The notes: a model not told the origin generated them from the letters alone. DNA of 48,838 bases from Desulforhopalus vacuolatus (GCF_016918505.1 NZ_JAFFPZ010000021.1:1-48838), one strand, 5' to 3'. Counted from the first letter of the stretch, positions 7,975 to 17,115 are shown. Numbers and translations: made by a program.

Positions 7975-9372
7975 ATGCAATATCTGAGTACTCGGGGCGG
8001 TATCGCCCCCGTTTCTTTTTCAGAAGCTGTGATGATGGGGCTCGCCGAAGACGGCGGTCTCCTTCTTCCCCGCACCATTCCCAGAATCGGCAGTGAAACG
8101 CTTACCGCCTGGCAGGAACTGGGGTATCAGGAACTCGCGCTGGAGATAATGTCCCGTTTCATTGACGATATCCCCAGGAAAGAACTCCAGGAACTGATTG
8201 ATCGCTCTTACAGCTCTTTTGACGATGAAGCAATTACCCCGCTGGTGAAAAAGGGGGATGTCTATATTCTTGAGCTGTGGCACGGTCCAACCCTCGCTTT
8301 CAAAGATGTTGCCCTGCAGTTCCTTGGCAACCTTTTTGAGTATATGTTGAAGAAGGACAACTCGGTGCTCAACATCATCGGTGCGACCTCCGGCGACACA
8401 GGCTCCGCAGCCATTGCCGGTGTGCGCGGCAAAGATCGCATCAACATCTTCATCCTGCATCCGAAGGGCCGCGTCAGCCCGGTGCAGGAGAAGCAGATGA
8501 CTACCGTGATGGATGACAACATCTTCAATATCGCCATTGAAGGCTCGTTTGACGACGGCCAGGCGATTGTGAAAGATATCTTCAATGACACCGAGTTTAA
8601 GCACCAGTATCACCTTGGTGCCATCAATTCCATCAACTGGGCCCGGGTACTTGCGCAGGTTGTCTACTACGTCTACAGCACCCTGCAGTTGATGAAAAAA
8701 GAGAAGGATTTCGCGGTGGATTTCTCCATTCCCACCGGCAACTTCGGCGACATTTTTGCTGGCTATATCGCCCGCAAAATGCTGCCCCAGGGAACCCTGC
8801 GCAACCTTGTGCTGGCAACCAACGGTAACGACATCCTCAGCCGCATGGTTCAATCCGGCGACTACTCTCTCGGCGAGGTAAAACTCACATCCAGCCCGTC
8901 CATGGATATCCAGGCTGCTTCCAACTTTGAGCGCTACCTCTTTTATCTCATGGACAGCGATGCCGTCAAAACAAAAAATCTCATGGAGACCTTTGCCGCC
9001 GAAGGCAAAATTGATCTCTCCGACTCTATGGATCAGATCAGACGCGACTTCTCTACCGCCAGCGTAAGCGAGGAAGAGGTAAAGGATACCATTGAGAAGT
9101 TTTACAAAGAGAACGACTACCTGCTCGACCCGCACACCGCCGTCGGCGTTTGCGCTGCGGCTGAAAACCGGGATACGGGTATACCGATTGTTTGCCTCGC
9201 CACCGCACATCCGGCAAAATTTCCTGCCGTTGTGGAAGAAGCCTGTGGCAAAGTACCCGTTCCGCCGCCCCAGATTGATGGCCTGATGGAGCAAGAGAGT
9301 AAATGCATCACCATGCCGGCTGATAAGGATGAGATCCAGCAATATATTGCGGAACATGCCCGCAGGAGCTGA
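7975..9372 (+). CDS. thrC: Threonine synthase
   Basis: A 465-residue PLP enzyme that converts O-phosphohomoserine to threonine and phosphate, the last step of threonine synthesis. It begins with the usual STRGG motif (YLSTRGGIAPVSFSEAV). The PLP-binding lysine is Lys110 in HGPTLAFKDVALQ. GATSGDTGSAAIAG and the SIPTGNFGDIFAGY phosphate-binding loops follow. Length matches the long bacterial class. It is 18 bp after rsfS in the same direction. A 445-codon antisense frame over it is a codon-bias shadow. Confidence 0.96.
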   Translation: MQYLSTRGGIAPVSFSEAVMMGLAEDGGLLLPRTIPRIGSETLTAWQELGYQELALEIMSRFIDDIPRKELQELIDRSYSSFDDEAITPLVKKGDVYILELWHGPTLAFKDVALQFLGNLFEYMLKKDNSVLNIIGATSGDTGSAAIAGVRGKDRINIFILHPKGRVSPVQEKQMTTVMDDNIFNIAIEGSFDDGQAIVKDIFNDTEFKHQYHLGAINSINWARVLAQVVYYVYSTLQLMKKEKDFAVDFSIPTGNFGDIFAGYIARKMLPQGTLRNLVLATNGNDILSRMVQSGDYSLGEVKLTSSPSMDIQAASNFERYLFYLMDSDAVKTKNLMETFAAEGKIDLSDSMDQIRRDFSTASVSEEEVKDTIEKFYKENDYLLDPHTAVGVCAAAENRDTGIPIVCLATAHPAKFPAVVEEACGKVPVPPPQIDGLMEQESKCITMPADKDEIQQYIAEHARRS

Positions 9373-9440
9373 TTCATTCGAGAAAAAATTCTACAGAAAA
9401 AAGGCCGCAAGGCCCATGAACTTTAAAAGAGGTATGCACT

Positions 9441-9623
9441 ATGTTTGGAATGGGAATCTGGGAATTACTCATTATTCTCGCCATTGTGGTTGTTATCTTC
9501 GGCGCTGGCAAACTTCCTGAGCTGGGTGCCGGTCTTGGAAAGGGTATCAAGAACTTCAAAGACGCCACGAAAAAAGAAGAACAAAAAACAATCGATGACG
9601 AAAAAAACGAAAAATCTGAATAA
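9441..9623 (+). CDS. tatA: TatA/E-type twin-arginine translocase subunit
   Basis: A 60-residue protein with a single N-terminal membrane helix ([22 protein letters not shown]), the FG-x-KLPELG hinge and an amphipathic helix [14 protein letters not shown], then a short charged tail. This is the standard TatA plan: the subunit polymerises to pass folded proteins across the inner membrane. AGAGG lies upstream of the ATG. No tatC is in the window. The next gene is a second TatA-like protein, so the pair may work as TatA and TatB, or as TatA paralogues. Confidence 0.93.
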   Translation: MFGMGIWELLIILAIVVVIFGAGKLPELGAGLGKGIKNFKDATKKEEQKTIDDEKNEKSE

Positions 9624-9638
9624 CAGGAGCCTCTAATC

Positions 9639-9884
9639 ATGTTTGGAATGGGAACCCCCGAACTTTGTGTTATCTTCGCCATCGTCGCCATAATCTTCGG
9701 CGGAAAACGTCTGCCTGAACTGGGCTCCAGTCTCGGCCGGGCAATCAGCTCTTTTAAAAAAGGGGTGAAAGATGTGGAAGATACCGGTCGCGGGCTGGTA
9801 GAAGATATCCCCGGTGTGAAAGAGACTGCAGAATTGAAAAAAACTGTTGATGGGTTGAGAAACGTGAAAAATATCCTCAAGTAA
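9639..9884 (+). CDS. Second TatA/TatB-like translocase subunit
   Basis: An 81-residue protein built like its neighbour: MFGMGTPELCVIFAIVAIIFGGKRLPELG, then an amphipathic helix and a longer charged C-terminal tail (about residues 35-81). The start MFGMG matches the upstream gene, pointing to a tandem duplication with divergence. The longer tail is TatB-like, but the hinge FGGKRLPELG is TatA-like, so the role is left open. AGGAG precedes the ATG and the gap to tatA is 15 bp. Confidence 0.9.
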   Translation: MFGMGTPELCVIFAIVAIIFGGKRLPELGSSLGRAISSFKKGVKDVEDTGRGLVEDIPGVKETAELKKTVDGLRNVKNILK

Positions 9885-9915
9885 AAACGGTTTGAAATTC
9901 CCTTTCAGGTATTAT

Positions 9916-10078
9916 GGGTATCTTGAATAATCTTGTATTTCGTTCATATTCGAGGCACAGGAGAAAATTTATTAGAGCAATGTTTGATATCTCGACGTCT
10001 CGTTCCTCGCTTTGTCGGAGGATAAATTTTTGACTGTAACGAAGAAGATGGGCGAAAGACTGGTTATTCAAGGTACCC
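9916..10078 (+). repeat. Inverted-repeat element (MITE-like), copy 1
   Basis: A 163-bp element bounded by GGGTATCTTGAATAA (9916-9930) and its near-exact inverse TTATTCAAGGTACCC (10064-10078). A second inverted pair lies inside (AAAATTTAT and ATAAATTTT). It carries no gene. Two full copies lie 291 bp apart here, and partial copies occur at 2500, 13879 and 39426. Confidence 0.8.
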
Positions 10079-10088
10079 TTAGAACGAT

Positions 10089-10124
10089 ACAGGCCCGTTT
10101 CCCACCGAAGGGAAACGGGCCTGT
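10089..10124 (+). terminator. Perfect 15-bp hairpin after the tat genes
   Basis: ACAGGCCCGTTTCCC (10089-10103), a 6-nt loop, then the exact inverse at 10110-10124. The following tract is TGTATTTTATAA, a weak T-run, so termination is likely but not certain. It could end the topB-tat transcript. Confidence 0.55.
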
Positions 10125-10211
10125 TGTATTTTATAATACCGGTGGGATACCCCGTGGTGACAACGGGCTGTTGTACCATTGCCTGGCTATCGGATTTGCT
10201 TGTTGTCATCG

Positions 10212-10239
10212 TGTAGACAAGGCATGCCTTGTCTCTACA
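10212..10239. repeat. Solitary REP palindrome
   Basis: Contains the core AGACAAGGCATGCCTTGTCT, an exact 20-bp palindrome, with TGTAG and CTACA flanks. The same core recurs at 16146, 19571, 19762, 19953, 20144, 24492, 25801, 25987 and 31091. This copy stands alone, without the RAYT remnants seen elsewhere. Confidence 0.85.
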
Positions 10240-10369
10240 ACAACAGGGCATCGCGGGTGGCAATGCGTCGTGCTGCTTTCCCCAAACAGGGATGCAACTC
10301 CACCGTTGCCCTGGTATCCTCGATAAGGATAAAAGATGTTACCTTTATTGACGATATCGCCTGACAACA

Positions 10370-10510
10370 GGGTATCTTGAATAATCTTGTATTTCGTTCA
10401 TATTCGAGGCACAGGAGAAAATTTACCGGAGCTATATGTTTGATATTGCGAGGATAAATTTTTAACTGTAACGAAGAAGATGGGCGAAAGACTGGTTATT
10501 CAAGGTACCC
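10370..10510 (+). repeat. Inverted-repeat element (MITE-like), copy 2
   Basis: A 141-bp element with GGGTATCTTGAATAA at 10370-10384 and TTATTCAAGGTACCC at 10496-10510. It is nearly identical to copy 1 except for a shorter centre. It ends 32 bp before the modE-type gene and so lies in that gene's probable promoter or leader region. Confidence 0.8.
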
Positions 10511-10542
10511 TATAATCACACTCTACCCCCACAGTTATCCCA

Positions 10543-10920
10543 ATGAAAAAACACAAAAAAACAGACAAACCAAAGGAAATATCACCTGGTTATCACTGCC
10601 GGGCGCGAATATGGATTGAGAAAGATGGTGAAACTTTTGTCGGTTTCGGCCGCATTGTACTGCTGGAAAAGATAGCGGAACACGGCTCCATCTCCGCAGC
10701 AGCCAAAGCCATGAAGATGTCCTATAAACACGCCTGGGATCTTGTTGACTCCATGAACCGCAACGCGCGAAGCCCACTGGTGGTGAAAAGCACGGGGGGC
10801 AAAGGCGGTGGCGGTGCAGTCATCACTGAAGCCGGAGCAAAGAGGATACAGGAATTCTACGACATGCACAAACGCCTCACCGAATTTCTCCGCAAAGAGA
10901 CTGACCGCCTGTCGCTGTAA
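10543..10920 (+). CDS. ModE-type winged helix-turn-helix regulator (DNA-binding domain only)
   Basis: A 125-residue protein matching the N-terminal DNA-binding domain of ModE, the molybdate-responsive regulator. The motif block is ISAAAKAMKMSYKHAWDLVDSMN, the recognition helix-turn-helix, followed by the wing KSTGGKGGGGAVITEAG. The C-terminal molybdate-binding (TOBE/Mop) domains are absent, so it cannot sense molybdate in the ModE way. Many anaerobes carry such single-domain forms. No molybdate transport gene lies nearby, so the target is unknown. The ribosome-binding site is weak. Confidence 0.85.
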   Translation: MKKHKKTDKPKEISPGYHCRARIWIEKDGETFVGFGRIVLLEKIAEHGSISAAAKAMKMSYKHAWDLVDSMNRNARSPLVVKSTGGKGGGGAVITEAGAKRIQEFYDMHKRLTEFLRKETDRLSL

Positions 10921-10989
10921 TGCAACATTCTCTAATTTACCGCAGATATAATACCTTTTACATTTTTTACTGACCAGAAAACGCAAAGA

Positions 10990-11165
10990 GCAACAATAGA
11001 ACAACAGCAATTCTCTGTTTAATTTTAAAATCTTTTTTAAAGTTTTGTTGCCTTTATTCGCATGTTTAGAGCTTTCCTTTGGTAAAAAGTTTTTCGCTGT
11101 TCCGTCTTTTGCTTTTCCCTGTCTCCCGCCTCCCGTCTCCCTTTTTCCTTCTCCCTTTCCCCGTT
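10990..11165 (-). repeat. Purine-rich dispersed repeat, inverted copy
   Basis: Read on the minus strand this is a run of GGGAGAC/GGAGAC units followed by a conserved flank (AAAAGCAAAAGACGGAAC, then an AT-rich stretch ending AGAGAATTGCTGTTGTTC). The same order occurs at 18858-19098 and 36268-36450 on the plus strand. It fills the gap between the modE-type gene and cfa and may read into the end of the cfa transcript. Confidence 0.75.
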
Positions 11166-11184
11166 CCTTGTTTCGGGTACCTTT

Positions 11185-12303
11185 TCAATAATGCACCACA
11201 TATCCGCCAGGGAAACCATGGGGAGAAAAAACAATCTGCCAGAGTTGAATCTGTCTGGCGCGAAAACACCCGGCGCAGGCGAGCAGGTAATACTTCCATA
11301 TACGATAAAAACTGTCATCGTAATACTCTTTCAGCTCATCCCAGCCTGCCTTGAAATTCTCGTACCAGCACATCAGAGTCTTATCGTAATCGGCACCGAA
11401 ATTCTGCCAGTTTTCAACGATAAAACGATCTTCACTGGCATTGAGGATTTGTTTTCCTGACGGCAGCATTGAATTCGTAAAAATATAACGTTCCATCCAC
11501 GGATCGAGATTAACCTTCGAGGCATTCGAACCAATGGTATGCAGCAGAAAGAGACCGTCTTCCGTCAGATGTTCCCGGGCGACCTTGAAATACGCAGCAT
11601 AATTTTTCACCCCCACATGCTCCATCATTCCCACGGAGACAACACGGTCATACACCCCTTCAATACTGCGATAATCCTGTATCTGGATATGTACCGGAAG
11701 GCCTTCGCACAGCTCCTTCGCCAGTTTTGCCTGCTGCTCGGAAACCGTCACCCCCTCAACGCTGACTCCATATTTTTCCGCCGCATAGCGGGCGGTCCCG
11801 CCCCAGCCGCAGCCGATATCAAGGAGTTTCATCCCCGGTTTCAGCTTGAGTTTACGGCAGATCAGGTCGAGTTTATTTTCCTGTGCCTTGTCCAGATCAG
11901 CAGCATTTTCCCAGTATCCGCAGCTGTAAATCATCAACTTGTCGAGCATTTTGTGATAGAGTCTGTTGCCAATATCGTAATGCTTTCTACCAACATCAAA
12001 GGCTTTTGAGCGCCTTCCCATATTGATAATGCGAGCCTTGAAAATCTTCAGTGAATCGCTGAACGGGATAACAGCCTTGTCCAGCTCCTGCGAAAGAATT
12101 CTGTAAAAGAATTCATCAAGCTTCTCACACTCCCACCATCCATCCATATATGACTCTCCGAGTCCCAGAGAACCTTTAGCGATGACCCTTGCATAAAAAT
12201 CTTCATTCTGGACCTGAATGTCCCATGGATTGGGGCCGTTCACCTGAATGCCAGCGGATTCCAACAACTTGCAGGCTGTTTTCTTTAACTCACTTTTTTT
12301 CAT
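11185..12303 (-). CDS. cfa: Cyclopropane-fatty-acyl-phospholipid synthase
   Basis: A 372-residue SAM-dependent enzyme that adds a methylene group across double bonds of membrane lipids. The SAM site is LLDIGCGWGGTARYAA. Other signatures are GRKHYDIGN, EHVGVKNYAAYF and the C-terminal CAGCFRARQIQLWQIVFS that lines the active site. The start at 12303 is set by AGGAGGAG 7 nt upstream; an ATG 72 nt earlier has no such site. It is alone on this strand, with long gaps on both sides. Cyclopropane lipids usually serve stress and stationary-phase survival. Confidence 0.95.
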   Translation of the reverse strand: MKKSELKKTACKLLESAGIQVNGPNPWDIQVQNEDFYARVIAKGSLGLGESYMDGWWECEKLDEFFYRILSQELDKAVIPFSDSLKIFKARIINMGRRSKAFDVGRKHYDIGNRLYHKMLDKLMIYSCGYWENAADLDKAQENKLDLICRKLKLKPGMKLLDIGCGWGGTARYAAEKYGVSVEGVTVSEQQAKLAKELCEGLPVHIQIQDYRSIEGVYDRVVSVGMMEHVGVKNYAAYFKVAREHLTEDGLFLLHTIGSNASKVNLDPWMERYIFTNSMLPSGKQILNASEDRFIVENWQNFGADYDKTLMCWYENFKAGWDELKEYYDDSFYRIWKYYLLACAGCFRARQIQLWQIVFSPHGFPGGYVVHY

Positions 12304-12920
12304 GCCGTTCTCCTCCTGTCGCAATAGTGATGGATAGAGACATCTCCAAAGTAAAGGGACCCTAAAATGATTCACTCCAAAATTAAGTAAAGACCCTGTA
12401 ATTGAATGTATTCTAATGCTTCTTCCACTAAAAAAAACACAGATTTTGAAGAGTTTACTTTTGTTTCTTCTCCAGTGAAGAGTCTTATCCGCCTCAAGGT
12501 TCTCTCAAGTATACCACTTTACTGAATATCTCTTTCCAGATATATAAGACTGCCCCCTGTTGTAAAAAAACAGCAGATTGTTCTTCTGCCAGAACTTCTG
12601 CAAACCAGACCCTTCATTCTCACCTCAAGCTGCGGGCAGCGCCCTGACCGACTTGGAAAAACATCACATTTTTGTTATTCATGCTGTGCATTTTCCTCCC
12701 GACTGTTGTATCTTCACTGAATTGATTTGAACGATTTCTGAGAAAGAATCTCTGCAAAGAAACAATCACAGAGACACTCTTGAGGGGAGAAAGGAAAAGA
12801 AGAACAAAGAGGAAAAAAGAGAACTGAAAAATTAACCAGAAGTGATACACCCCTGTTGTTATCTGCACGGCCAGAGCGAAATCCCTCTCAAAGCACATTT
12901 AATCTTTACAGGAGAACTCG
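12304..12920. other. Long intergenic region between divergent cfa and TAXI genes
   Basis: About 600 bp without a supportable gene. It must contain promoters for both flanking genes. It is AT-rich with oligo-A/T runs near 12430 and 12560. Short frames on both strands have no ribosome-binding site or recognisable sequence. Confidence 0.5.
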
Positions 12921-13874
12921 ATGAAACGAATTTCTATTCTGCTGATTTTTTTACTCAGTATCCCGGCGGTAGTAATCGCCGCCAACTACCGCTTTGTTTC
13001 CGGCCCTCAGGGAGGAAACTGGTTTGTTCTCGGTGGAGCAATAAGTTCCTATTTCTCTGCCGCAGGAATGAACACGACCAGTTCTACCGGTGGCGGGGTC
13101 GCCAATGTTGTGAATGTTGACCGAGGGAAGGCTGATCTCGGCTTCTCTGTTGGTTCCCTCCTTGGAGCCGCTCTGAAAGGAGAAGGGAAATTCAAGAAAC
13201 CGGTGAAAAATGCTGTTGTTCTTGCAAACCTCTACCCGCAGATAACCTATTTCATCGCCCGTAAGGATTTCGTAGAAAAGAACGGCATAAAAACACTCAA
13301 GGATGCCATCGCTGTTAAAGACCTGCGTATCGCCTGCCTCAAACCAGGAACCTCTTCCGAATTTGTGGTCAGCTCACTGCTGAAACTGGGTTACGACACC
13401 AACTGGAAAAAGATCAAAAAAGAAGGTGGAAAGGTTCAGTTTGCCTCCTACTCCGACGGAGCAGGGCTCATGGCTGATAACCATATTGATCTTTTCTCCT
13501 TTTCCGTAGGAGAAGTTGCCTCAATTATCATGAACATTGAGAGCCAGACAGATATTGTTATTCTGCCCGTTGACGCAGACGCGCTCAAGGCACTCAGTGA
13601 TGCCTACGGAACCGGCACTCATCTGATCAAGCCAGGAATTTATAAGAGTGTAACCAGCGATATTCCCACCGTCGGGGACTATACTATCTGTGTTATCCGT
13701 AAAGATATGCCGGACGATGTTGTCAAAAAAATGGCAACCACCCTCTTTGAGAAAAGAGGCGATCTCTCTACAACTATTAAAGATTTTTCCGCGTTCAATG
13801 CAACCACGGCCATGCCTGCAACTCTGCCGATGCACCCGGCAGCCAGGGCAGCTTTTGCATCACTGGCAGAATAA
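12921..13874 (+). CDS. TAXI family TRAP transporter solute-binding protein
   Basis: A 317-residue periplasmic binding protein of the TAXI group (TRAP-associated extracytoplasmic immunogenic). A signal peptide covers about residues 1-21 (ISILLIFLLSIPAVVIA). The mature part has the family hallmarks SGPQGGNWFVLGGAIS, STGGGVANVVNVDRGKADLGF and the later PGTSSEFVVSSLLKLGY. It captures an unknown substrate, probably a small carboxylate, and passes it to the permease encoded at 14039. AGGAG precedes the ATG. A strong terminator separates it from the permease, so binding protein is probably made in excess. Confidence 0.93.
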   Translation: MKRISILLIFLLSIPAVVIAANYRFVSGPQGGNWFVLGGAISSYFSAAGMNTTSSTGGGVANVVNVDRGKADLGFSVGSLLGAALKGEGKFKKPVKNAVVLANLYPQITYFIARKDFVEKNGIKTLKDAIAVKDLRIACLKPGTSSEFVVSSLLKLGYDTNWKKIKKEGGKVQFASYSDGAGLMADNHIDLFSFSVGEVASIIMNIESQTDIVILPVDADALKALSDAYGTGTHLIKPGIYKSVTSDIPTVGDYTICVIRKDMPDDVVKKMATTLFEKRGDLSTTIKDFSAFNATTAMPATLPMHPAARAAFASLAE

Positions 13875-13878
13875 GGGA

Positions 13879-13950
13879 CTGATATCGGAGCCGGGCGCTT
13901 ATTTCCAGGGATAAATTCCTGACTGCAACGAAGAAGCCGGGCGATTATCC
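13879..13950 (+). repeat. Right half of the inverted-repeat family
   Basis: The order TGATATCGGAGCCGGGCGC, GGATAAATTCCTGACTGCAA, then GAAGAAGCCGGGCGA matches the right halves of the elements at 9916, 10370 and (inverted) 2500. The outer inverted repeat is lost. It lies directly after the TAXI stop codon. Confidence 0.6.
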
Positions 13951-13988
13951 GATGTCTTCTGTATCCCTTTCAACGTAACCATTTCCCC

Positions 13989-14020
13989 GGCCTCTGCGTA
14001 AAAACGCAGAGGCCTTTTTT
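13989..14020 (+). terminator. Intrinsic terminator between TAXI binding protein and TRAP permease
   Basis: GGCCTCTGCG (13989-13998), loop TAAAAA, CGCAGAGGCC (14005-14014), then six T. A perfect 10-bp GC-rich stem with a T-run, 19 bp before the permease start. It should reduce permease expression relative to the binding protein. Confidence 0.9.
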
Positions 14021-14038
14021 CTACTGAGTGCAAAAAAT

Positions 14039-15916
14039 ATGCGTAAATTTGATAATAAGCCCCTTATTGTTGTCCTTTCCATCTGGATAATTGCCGGGGT
14101 CTTTTTCCACCTTTATACCGCTGCTTTTGGCGTTTTGGAATCGTGGATGCAGCGGATGGTGCATCTCACCTGGGTGCTGCCCATAGCATTCGTCTACTGG
14201 CCCTTTTCACGATACTCACCCAAAAACCGTGTCCCCTGGTACGACTGGATTCTGATTATTCTCGCCATCCTGCCAGGTCTCTATGGCATTTTTAACTCTG
14301 AAGAGATTCTCTTCCGGGTGTACCAGATGGATGAAGTCACCGATGTTCAGCTTGCTCTGGGGATTATCCTTACACTGGTTCTCATTGAGGCAACGAGAAG
14401 GCTGCTCGGCTGGCCCCTGACAATCATCGCCTCTTTCTTTGCACTCTACATGCTCACCGGAGAATACTTCCCTGGAGTAATGAGAGGGGATGTCTTTACC
14501 CTGCGGGAGGTAATTGAATCGCTCTTCCTCACCACGGATGGCATATTGGCCATGCCTCTTGGAGTCTCTGCGACCTACGTTGTCATTTTTCTTATTTTCG
14601 GGAGCTTTCTTGAAGTAAGCGGCGTGGGACCATGGTTTATGGAATTCTCCGCCCGACTCGCCGGGAAATCGGTGGGAGGACCCGCCAAGATTGCGGTGGT
14701 AAGCTCCTGCCTGTTTGGCTCCATCTCAGGATCTGCCGTCGCCAATGTCTATTCTACCGGAAACTTTACCATCCCAATGATGAAGCGTACCGGTTTTGCC
14801 TCGTCGCTTGCCGGAGGCATTGAGACCATGGCAAGTACCGGCGGGCAGTTGATGCCACCGTTGATGGGCGCGGGTGCCTTTGTCATGAGCGCCTATCTCG
14901 GCCTGGAATTCAAAGTAATCATGATTGCCGCGCTGCTGCCCGCCCTGCTCTACTACGGGACAGCCCTTCTCATGATTCACTACGTTGCCAGGCGGGATGG
15001 ATTCACCGGCATCAAGGAAGAGGATCTGCCGCGCTGGGGACATGTTTTTCGGAGAAGCTTTCTCCTGCTGCCCATCATTGTTTTGATTATTGCGCTGCTG
15101 CAGGGGAAAACACCCATGCTCGCGGGCCTTCTCGGCATTGGTCTGGCGTGGGCAGTATCCCTGCTTAACAGAGGCTACCGCATGGGCCCTCAAGGACTCT
15201 ATACGGCCTTTATCGCGGCAGGGAAATCGGTTCCGGTTATCGCGGTGGCCTGTGCCTCAGCAGGAATTGTTATCGGCTCTATCGGCCTCACCGGCATCGG
15301 CTTCAAAATCGGTGCACTCATTGCCACCCTCGCAGGGAATTCCAGCTTTATGGGGCTGGTGCTCATCGCCATCCTTGCGGTGATCTTCGGCATGGGCCTT
15401 CCCACCACCTCTGCCTATATCATCGCCGCAGCGCTCGGAGTAAGCAGTCTCACTGCACTGGGCTTTGAACCACTCAACGCGCATCTGTTTGTCTTTTATT
15501 TCGCAGTCCTGTCCAATATGACGCCACCCGTTGCCCTTGCCGCTTTTGCTGCGGGGACGATCGCCGGTGCCAACCCCATGAAGATTGCCCTCACCGCCAT
15601 GCGTATTGGTGTTGTCGCCTTCATTGTTCCCTTTGCCTTTGCCTACGATTCATCGCTGCTCCTCCAGGGAGCATGGACAAATATAGCCGGAGTAATTATC
15701 TCCGCAACTTTTGCCGGCTATCTTCTTTCTATTGGCTTCGCCGGATTTTTTAAGAAGCATCTTCATCTTTCCTTTCGTCTCTTGCTGATCGCCGCCGGCC
15801 TCCTCTGCTTCTTCCCGCACTGGTCATTCCGCCTCAGCGGCATGGCACTGGGAATTCTGCTGCTTGTTCTCCTTTCCATGCAAGGGAAGGAAACGCAATG
15901 CGTTGAGCAATCTTGA
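14039..15916 (+). CDS. TRAP transporter fused permease (small and large membrane subunits)
   Basis: A 625-residue integral membrane protein in which the 4-helix DctQ-like and 12-helix DctM-like parts are fused, the usual form paired with TAXI binding proteins. The first helices are at about residues 8-70. The large subunit starts near residue 100 and contains the motifs GPAKIAVVSSCLFGSISGSAVANV, MASTGGQLMPPLMGAGAF and GMGLPTTSAYIIAAALG. TRAP systems are ion-driven secondary importers. The substrate is unknown. The gene follows a terminator and is closed by a strong hairpin at 15944. Confidence 0.94.
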   Translation: MRKFDNKPLIVVLSIWIIAGVFFHLYTAAFGVLESWMQRMVHLTWVLPIAFVYWPFSRYSPKNRVPWYDWILIILAILPGLYGIFNSEEILFRVYQMDEVTDVQLALGIILTLVLIEATRRLLGWPLTIIASFFALYMLTGEYFPGVMRGDVFTLREVIESLFLTTDGILAMPLGVSATYVVIFLIFGSFLEVSGVGPWFMEFSARLAGKSVGGPAKIAVVSSCLFGSISGSAVANVYSTGNFTIPMMKRTGFASSLAGGIETMASTGGQLMPPLMGAGAFVMSAYLGLEFKVIMIAALLPALLYYGTALLMIHYVARRDGFTGIKEEDLPRWGHVFRRSFLLLPIIVLIIALLQGKTPMLAGLLGIGLAWAVSLLNRGYRMGPQGLYTAFIAAGKSVPVIAVACASAGIVIGSIGLTGIGFKIGALIATLAGNSSFMGLVLIAILAVIFGMGLPTTSAYIIAAALGVSSLTALGFEPLNAHLFVFYFAVLSNMTPPVALAAFAAGTIAGANPMKIALTAMRIGVVAFIVPFAFAYDSSLLLQGAWTNIAGVIISATFAGYLLSIGFAGFFKKHLHLSFRLLLIAAGLLCFFPHWSFRLSGMALGILLLVLLSMQGKETQCVEQS

Positions 15917-15943
15917 GGGAAGCTTTAATTAACCAGACGACAA

Positions 15944-15994
15944 AAAAAGCCGATCCGGATTTTCCTGTAAAAGGAAAATCCGGATCGGCTTTTT
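15944..15994. terminator. Long bidirectional terminator hairpin
   Basis: A perfect 23-bp stem (15944-15966 with 15972-15994) around a 5-nt loop, with A-runs on the left and T-runs on the right. It works as an intrinsic terminator in either direction. It closes the TRAP transcript and shields it from the repeat region on the right. Confidence 0.88.
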
Positions 15995-15996
15995 CA

Positions 15997-16496
15997 ATCC
16001 CGAACAAGAACAATGGCAACCGTAACAGAATACGGAACACCGATAACCCGCGAAACATACACGCCACATTGTCACCACGGGGGTGATAACGGTGGCATGA
16101 CACATCATTGGTGAAAAATCGGCACAACAGTGATTCCAGCGATGATGTAGAGACAAGGCATGCCTTGTCTACACGGTAACAATAAACATAACGATAACGC
16201 TGGAATGATTTGTAACGCATGGAATATATCGGATATTCAAAACCGAATATGTGGAGCAAAAGAAATCGGCGAGATCTCCCGTGTCCAGAGGTTTGTCGGG
16301 AGGCCTTCCTTGAAAAATATTTTCCCACCTGAAATCCCCAAAATAAAGCATTACACAATAGGTAAATAAAAATCCCTCATATTAGTTACAGATACTGTAA
16401 TAGTAATTACAGAACACCTGAAACCCGTCATATCACAAATTTATTACATTACTGTTGCAGTATAATTAAAAAATGATTTTTCAAGACCTGACCCTG
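15997..16496 (+). mobile_element. Degraded REP/RAYT element without its left end
   Basis: Contains a REP palindrome at 16146-16173, its usual flanks, then a decayed RAYT 3' coding region (about 16205-16370, matching the pattern SDIQNRI-C-AKEIGEI). The right end is ATTTTTCAAGACCTGACCC near 16475-16496. The left terminal sequence GGGGTCAGGTCTTGAAAA is missing. Stops and shifts break the frame. Confidence 0.75.
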
Positions 16497-16526
16497 CTTT
16501 TCTTCTGTTTTTCTTCTATTTTTCGC

Positions 16527-17066
16527 TATTCAAAACCGAATATGTAAAGCAAAAGAAATCGGTGAAATACCCCGTGTCCAGAGGTTTACCGGGAGGCCTT
16601 CCTTAAAAAATATTTCCCCATCTGAAACTCCAAAAAATAAAACATTACACAATGTGTAAATAAAAATCTCTCATATTAGTTACGAATACTGTAATGGTAA
16701 TTACAGAACACTGAAAATCTATTACATTACAAATCCCTTACATTACTGTTCGCAAAATAAATTAAAAATATTTTTTTCAAGATCTACCCCTGCTTTTTGC
16801 TATTCAAAACTGAATATGTAAAGCAAAAGAAATCGGTGAAATACCCCGTGTTCAGAGGTTTACCGGGAGATCTTCCTTGAAAAATATTTCCCTATCTGAA
16901 ACTCCCCAAAATAAAATATTACACAATATGTAAATAAAAATTGCTCATATTAGCTATAAACACCGTAAAGGTAATTGCAGAACACCTGAGAATCCATTAC
17001 ATTACAAATCCGTTAAATTACTCTTAGCAAGAAAGTTGAAAAAGTGTTTTTTCAAGACCTGACCCT
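16527..17066 (+). repeat. Two further tandem copies of the RAYT 3' end
   Basis: Two units of about 265-275 bp (16527-16795 and 16796-17066) each repeat the preceding segment: CTATTCAAAACCGAATATG, AAAGAAATCGGTGAAATACC, an AT-rich stretch, then a right end like TTTTTCAAGACCTGACCC. With 16230-16496 this makes three tandem copies. All are non-coding now. The third ends 50 bp before the next gene. Confidence 0.8.
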
Positions 17067-17115
17067 ATTGTTCCTATTGTTCTATTGCTCGTTAACCCAA
17101 AATGGAGATGATCAA

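Noticed and set aside
8020-9357. A 445-codon open frame antisense to threonine synthase
   Set aside because: Codon-bias shadow of a certain gene. No start signal and no recognisable domain.
10012-10326. A 104-codon frame between the two MITE-like copies
   Set aside because: It runs through an element end, a hairpin and a REP palindrome, without a ribosome-binding site.
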